Below the pieces are notes generated by a model. That model searched no databases. It was not told the origin of the DNA and saw only the letters and a list, made by a program, of their open reading frames with translations. Both the position numbers and the translations under genes were made by a program. Source: Candidatus Magasanikbacteria bacterium RIFCSPHIGHO2_02_FULL_47_14 (GTDB taxonomy: Bacteria; Patescibacteriota; Patescibacteriia; Magasanikbacterales; UBA922). From it: a stretch of 16,450 bases of DNA. Below, piece by piece: positions 13,832 to 16,450 of this stretch; position 1 is the stretch's first letter, and each line of letters opens with the position of its first letter. Where the stretch lies: assembly GCA_001784275.1 (NCBI GenBank), contig MFQB01000046.1, positions 1 through 16,450 on the forward strand, in the 5' to 3' direction.

Positions 13832-14812
13832 TTACGAAGTGAGGTAGTGATTAATCATCGCCTTACTCCCCATAACAAAGGCAGCGCGTTGGTGTAACGC
13901 TGTTGGTTCGATATCCAAAATATTCCTTTCACCATCCAAGACAACAGCCCCCGCTTGTTCTGCCAAAAATGCCATAGGTTTATTTTCAAAGTTCAGGCGA
14001 TATTTTCCTTTGTAGTGACCTGTTCCGTCTTTGTCTATGGCAGGATACATAAACACACCACCCTTTTTAAGGGTACGATGGAAATCAGCAACGGCTGACC
14101 CGATGTATCGCAGGTCACATTTATTCTCTGCTTTTAAATAATCGATAAAGGCCCGGTCTCTTTGAGGAAAGTAGTCATAATTTCCCTCATTCACACTATA
14201 GTATGGACACTTTTCCGGCATCTGAATGCGTTCTGTTGAGAGCAAAAATTCACCAAGTCCCTGGTCTAATGTAAATTCATGTACCCCATCTCCAAAACTA
14301 AACACTAACACCGTGCTGGAACCATACAATATATACCCTGCCAACACCTGGCTTCTGCCTGTTTGAAAAAATTGTTTTTCGTCGGTGCGCTCTACATCGT
14401 CACGACGTGTATGCACAGAAAAAATTGTGCCAATGCTCACATTCACATCAATGTTGCTGGAACCGTCCAACGGATCAAAGGCAATAACGTAACGCGCATC
14501 TTTGCCATACTCACCCATGTCAACCACCCCATCTTCTTCTTCAGACGAAAGTGCAGAGAAGTGTCCCGTCTGTCGCAAGTAATCTTTGGTTAACTGATTC
14601 GCAATCTGGTCAAGTTTGTGCACTTGTTCTCCTTGAATGTTTGTCATGCCAACCAAACCGAAGATATTAATAAGGCCAGCGCGATTGATCTCTCGTGATA
14701 GGGCTTTCCCAATGACCGCAATGTCTGACATGATCATAGTCAAACCTTTTTGATCCGGGTGTGCAGAAAGATGGCGGAGTAGATACTGTGTTAGTGTGGG
14801 GGTCTGAAGCAT
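13832..14812 (-). CDS. fbp: Fructose-1,6-bisphosphatase class 1
   Basis: A 326-residue protein (E. coli Fbp has 332). It removes the 1-phosphate of fructose-1,6-bisphosphate, giving fructose-6-phosphate. Metal-site motifs SSEEEDG and DPLDGSSNIDVNVSIGTIFS are intact, as are GYILYGSST, NEGNYDYF, RYIGSAVADFHR, KGGVFMYP and MAFLAEQAG. The ATG at 14812 is chosen because the following residues align with the family N-terminus, and the predicted transcription start lies only about 15 nt upstream; an in-frame GTG at 14854 is upstream of the -10 box. It is the first gene of the operon. Its product feeds GlmS of the neighbouring operon. Confidence 0.96.
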   Translation of the reverse strand: MLQTPTLTQYLLRHLSAHPDQKGLTMIMSDIAVIGKALSREINRAGLINIFGLVGMTNIQGEQVHKLDQIANQLTKDYLRQTGHFSALSSEEEDGVVDMGEYGKDARYVIAFDPLDGSSNIDVNVSIGTIFSVHTRRDDVERTDEKQFFQTGRSQVLAGYILYGSSTVLVFSFGDGVHEFTLDQGLGEFLLSTERIQMPEKCPYYSVNEGNYDYFPQRDRAFIDYLKAENKCDLRYIGSAVADFHRTLKKGGVFMYPAIDKDGTGHYKGKYRLNFENKPMAFLAEQAGAVVLDGERNILDIEPTALHQRAAFVMGSKAMINHYLTS

Positions 14813-14833
14813 ATAAAAAAGAGTGATTGCCCA

Positions 14834-14862
14834 ACTATACCATACGAAAAACACACATGCAA
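14834..14862 (-). promoter_or_regulatory. Promoter of the fbp-aldolase-gap-PRTase operon
   Basis: On the minus strand TATAGT (14834-14839) is preceded by TGG, an extended -10, and 17 bp further up by TTGCAT (14857-14862), a weak -35. The predicted start near 14827 gives a very short leader of about 15 nt. The -35 lies within the terminator hairpin of the preceding gene, so that hairpin DNA does two jobs. Confidence 0.6.
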
Positions 14863-14875
14863 TCCATGTGTGTTT
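14847..14875 (-). terminator. Intrinsic terminator of the acidic-protein gene
   Basis: ACACACATG (14851-14859) and CATGTGTGT (14865-14873) are perfect complements with a 5-nt loop, extended by two A:T pairs. On the minus strand the stem is followed by a run of T. It begins 26 nt after the stop of the acidic-protein gene (14899) and lies over the -35 of the fbp promoter, separating the two transcription units. Confidence 0.7.
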
Positions 14876-14898
14876 CCCTTATTTTAGCCAAATTTTCT

Positions 14899-15288
14899 CT
14901 AACGTTCGCGGGGGTCAGCGCCATAATCGTCATCATCCTCTTTTGCATGGTGTTCTTCGTATTCATCCCCCTTTTTGTCATCTTCGTCTTCGTCTTCATC
15001 TTCGTCGTCTTCATCACCTTCCTTGTCTGCATCTTCAATCATACCAACCGCTGCTTCCCACAACTCACCAACTTCGTGTTCAAGTTGTAAATCTTCGGCA
15101 TGGTCAGAATACCACTGTTCAAATGCGACACGGAGTTCGTCGACATCGGTTGCATTTTCAAATGCATCTTCGAGTAATGTGTACTTTTCCTGATGTTGCA
15201 TGGCAAGCAACTCTTCCGCCTCGTCAAAAACAGACTGGATATGTGTAAGTAATGCTTTTTTGACGTGACTAAATCGAGGATTCCCCAT
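14899..15288 (-). CDS. Small highly acidic protein of unknown function
   Basis: A 129-residue protein without a recognised family. Residues 1-85 are predicted helical and amphipathic (for example HVKKALLTHIQSVFDEAEELL), with several Trp/Tyr near 59-77. Residues 86-123 are a low-complexity tail dominated by Asp and Glu with two lysines, similar in character to acidic tails that bind basic proteins or divalent metals. The ATG at 15288 is chosen because a promoter (15323-15351) lies just upstream with a leader of about 28 nt; the longer frame from 15369 would start above that promoter. Signals for secretion or membrane insertion are absent. It is monocistronic, with its own terminator. The DNA encoding the tail is a GAT/GAA repeat-like tract prone to length change. 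Confidence 0.75.
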   Translation of the reverse strand: MGNPRFSHVKKALLTHIQSVFDEAEELLAMQHQEKYTLLEDAFENATDVDELRVAFEQWYSDHAEDLQLEHEVGELWEAAVGMIEDADKEGDEDDEDEDEDEDDKKGDEYEEHHAKEDDDDYGADPRER

Positions 15289-15322
15289 ATATATGTAGTT
15301 ATTTTTATTTTTGACAGTCATG

Positions 15323-15351
15323 ACTATAACAGCAGACAAAAGAGATTGCAA
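15323..15351 (-). promoter_or_regulatory. Promoter of the acidic-protein gene
   Basis: On the minus strand TATAGT (15323-15328), preceded by TGT (extended -10), with TTGCAA (15346-15351) 17 bp upstream as a 4/6 -35. The predicted start near 15316 precedes the ATG at 15288 by about 28 nt. The elements closely resemble those of the fbp promoter (TTGCAT, 17 bp, TATAGT). Confidence 0.65.
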
Positions 15352-15383
15352 GCAAAGTGGTGTGGACAATCTGTTTGTGATCT

Positions 15384-15436
15384 TTTTTCACGCTCAACAC
15401 AGTGAAAAATTTCTGTAAAAATTTTTTGTTGTGTTG
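15384..15436. repeat. Overlapping AT-rich inverted repeats (alternative stem-loops)
   Basis: CAACACA (15395-15401) plus AAAAATTT (15405-15412) pair with AAATTTTT (15419-15426) plus TGTGTTG (15430-15436). The three bases between the arms form G:U pairs in a plus-strand RNA, giving an 18-pair stem with a 6-nt loop. A second stem, TTTTTCAC (15384-15391) with GTGAAAAA (15402-15409), uses part of the same left arm, so the two folds exclude each other. It lies between the ilvE end and the acidic-protein promoter. A protein-binding site or terminator-like element is possible. Confidence 0.5.
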
Positions 15437-15450
15437 AATATAAAAGAGAG

Positions 15451-15521
15451 ACGATCGCGGGGCGAACGAGCACGCGCTTGCCTTTCGGCCAGCCGACTCG
15501 CCGCCCCGCGGAGAGAATCGT
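15451..15521 (-). terminator. GC-rich nested hairpin after ilvE, probable terminator
   Basis: CGCGGGGCG (15456-15464) pairs with CGCCCCGCG (15502-15510). Inside, CGAG (15467-15470) pairs with CTCG (15497-15500), and the tip reads GCC-GAAA-GGC on the minus strand (15480-15489), a GNRA-type tetraloop. ACGAT (15451-15455) and ATCGT (15517-15521) add an outer stem across a bulge. On the minus strand it is followed by a pyrimidine-rich, only moderately U-rich stretch, so termination is likely but not textbook. It begins 37 nt after the ilvE stop, and the GC-rich island ends exactly here. Confidence 0.6.
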
Positions 15522-15558
15522 TGAGAGACCTGACTGTGCATCGGCCGTCGTCCGTGGA

Positions 15559-16450
15559 TCACATCCCGCCGGTGGCGTCCGCGAAGCGGAACGTGTACCG
15601 CCACTCCGGGTGATCCCACTTCTCACCCTCGGCACCGCCGCCCGCGATCGCGAAGAAGCGCCGGGCGAGATCCTGTGTGATCGGGCCAGGCCTCCCGTCG
15701 CCGACGAGCATGCCATCGAGCTCTACCACCGGCGTGACCTCGGCCGCAGTCCCCATCACGAAGACCTCTTCCGCGCCACGAAGGTGGTCCATGTGGTAGA
15801 GTCCCTCGCGCACCTCGTATCCCGCCCTCTGCGCGATGGCGATGACCGAGTCCCTGGTCTTGCCCTCGAGGATGTTCGCTTCCCCGGACGGCATGAAGAT
15901 CGCGCGGCCCCTCGTCCAGCCGATGTTCATCCCCGAGCACTCGGCCACGTGCCAGTTCTGGTCGAACATCACAGCGTCGTCGTAGCCACGCGCCTTGGCG
16001 CGGCGCTTGACCATGGTGCTGATGTCGTAGCCCCCGACGCGCTTGGCCTTGCGCAGCTCACCGGGCAGGGTGGGCCGGAAGAGCTCGGGCTCGAGCCCGA
16101 GCCGAGCGCCGGTCCCGTCGCCGAGGTACTTGCCCCAGGGCCACGCGATGACTGCGACCTGCAGCGGATTGCTGAATGCGCCGAGTCCCATGTCTCCGTC
16201 CCCGACGAAAACGATCGGCCGAATGTAACCACCGTCCAGCAGGTTCTCCGCGTTGATGACGTCGAGGCACGCCCGCTTGATGTCATCGGGGGTGTACGGG
16301 ATTTCGATCCCGAGGATGCGCGCGCTCTCGAAGAGCCGCGCGAGATGGTCGTTCAGCCGGAAGATGTGGTGGTCCTCGCGGACCGGCCCCTTGCGGAACC
16401 GGATCCCTTCGAACACGCCGTAGCCGTAGTGCAAGGTGAACGTCAGGATC
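15559..16450 (-). CDS. ilvE: Branched-chain amino-acid aminotransferase (class IV PLP enzyme), 5' end cut by right edge
   Basis: 296 residues are visible up to the edge; the frame stays open at 16450, so the true start lies outside. HYGYGVFEGIR is the IlvE N-terminal signature. The PLP lysine is in KAKRVGGY (codon at 16042-16044), followed by ARGYDDAVMFD, VAECSGMNIGW (usual EGSGEN; the key Glu is kept, with Cys and Met changes), ILEGKTRDSV, MGTAAEVTPV and GPITQDL. It exchanges amino groups between glutamate and branched-chain 2-oxo acids in Val/Leu/Ile metabolism. The gene is strongly GC-rich with G/C-ending codons, in sharp contrast to the genes at 286-9950 and 10871-15288, suggesting transfer or a contig join. 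The TTG at 16434 is not taken as a start because conserved residues (ILTFTL) continue upstream. Confidence 0.93.
   Translation of the reverse strand, partial: ILTFTLHYGYGVFEGIRFRKGPVREDHHIFRLNDHLARLFESARILGIEIPYTPDDIKRACLDVINAENLLDGGYIRPIVFVGDGDMGLGAFSNPLQVAVIAWPWGKYLGDGTGARLGLEPELFRPTLPGELRKAKRVGGYDISTMVKRRAKARGYDDAVMFDQNWHVAECSGMNIGWTRGRAIFMPSGEANILEGKTRDSVIAIAQRAGYEVREGLYHMDHLRGAEEVFVMGTAAEVTPVVELDGMLVGDGRPGPITQDLARRFFAIAGGGAEGEKWDHPEWRYTFRFADATGGM

Noticed and set aside
15289..15369. Longer version of the acidic protein starting at 15369
   Set aside because: The extra 27 residues would be encoded above the predicted transcription start and are unlike the rest of the protein.
15451..15521. 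Integron attC-type recombination site after ilvE
   Set aside because: The nested inverted repeat has a suitable length, but I find no matching GTTRRRY and RYYYAAC end boxes in the right places.
1..16450. tRNA, rRNA, CRISPR arrays, transposases or phage genes
   Set aside because: I read both strands for these and saw no cloverleaf, regularly spaced repeats or mobile-element proteins.

Overview
The window is compact bacterial DNA of moderate, slightly AT-leaning composition. Genes on the minus strand are packed with gaps of 1-13 nt or short overlaps. Two short islands are strikingly GC-rich: about 10140-10857, and 15451 to the right edge. Most genes show no clear Shine-Dalgarno sequence. The gene set is a lean central metabolism with split or minimal enzymes: a GlmU lacking its acetyltransferase half, a three-gene ATP-citrate-lyase-type enzyme and a TrmB-type regulator. 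This is compatible with a Patescibacteria/CPR (Parcubacteria-like) genome. That placement is inference; no rRNA or ribosomal protein gene is present to prove it.

Region 1 (1-10042, minus strand) looks like one long operon of at least 12 genes. It is transcribed from a near-consensus sigma-70 promoter at 10014-10042. In transcription order it encodes a TrmB-family regulator, a HAD-like protein, a GlmU-type uridylyltransferase without the acetyltransferase domain, an HxpB/YniC-like HAD phosphatase, GlmS, GlmR/YvcK, a small GNAT acetyltransferase, a SAM methyltransferase and an RluA-type pseudouridine synthase. It ends with three genes that read as a split ATP-citrate lyase: a SucC-like ATP-grasp/citrate-binding subunit, a SucD-like phosphohistidine subunit, and the start of a citrate-synthase-like citryl-CoA lyase cut by the left edge. 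The first two would usually be auto-annotated as succinyl-CoA ligase, but their substrate-pocket motifs match ATP-citrate lyase. The operon therefore couples UDP-GlcNAc precursor synthesis (GlmS, GlmR, GlmU-N and possibly the GNAT) to production of acetyl-CoA and oxaloacetate from citrate.

Region 2 (10083-10857, plus strand) is a self-contained single-gene unit: an extended -10 promoter divergent from region 1, a GC-rich gene for an unrecognised membrane protein with a His/Gly repeat and four cysteines, and a long nested terminator probably shared with the convergent operon.

Region 3 (10871-14862, minus strand) is a gluconeogenic operon: fbp, a large divergent class II aldolase, gap (with an NADP-type cofactor motif) and a phosphoribosyltransferase. 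It has its own promoter, which overlaps the terminator of the next gene upstream. It would supply fructose-6-phosphate, the substrate of GlmS.

Region 4 (14899-15351, minus) is a small monocistronic gene for a very acidic protein with its own promoter. Region 5 (15352-15558) is intergenic and holds an AT-rich stem-loop and a GC-rich nested hairpin. Region 6 (15559-16450, minus, cut by the right edge) is a GC-rich branched-chain aminotransferase gene, either acquired by transfer or a sign of a contig join.
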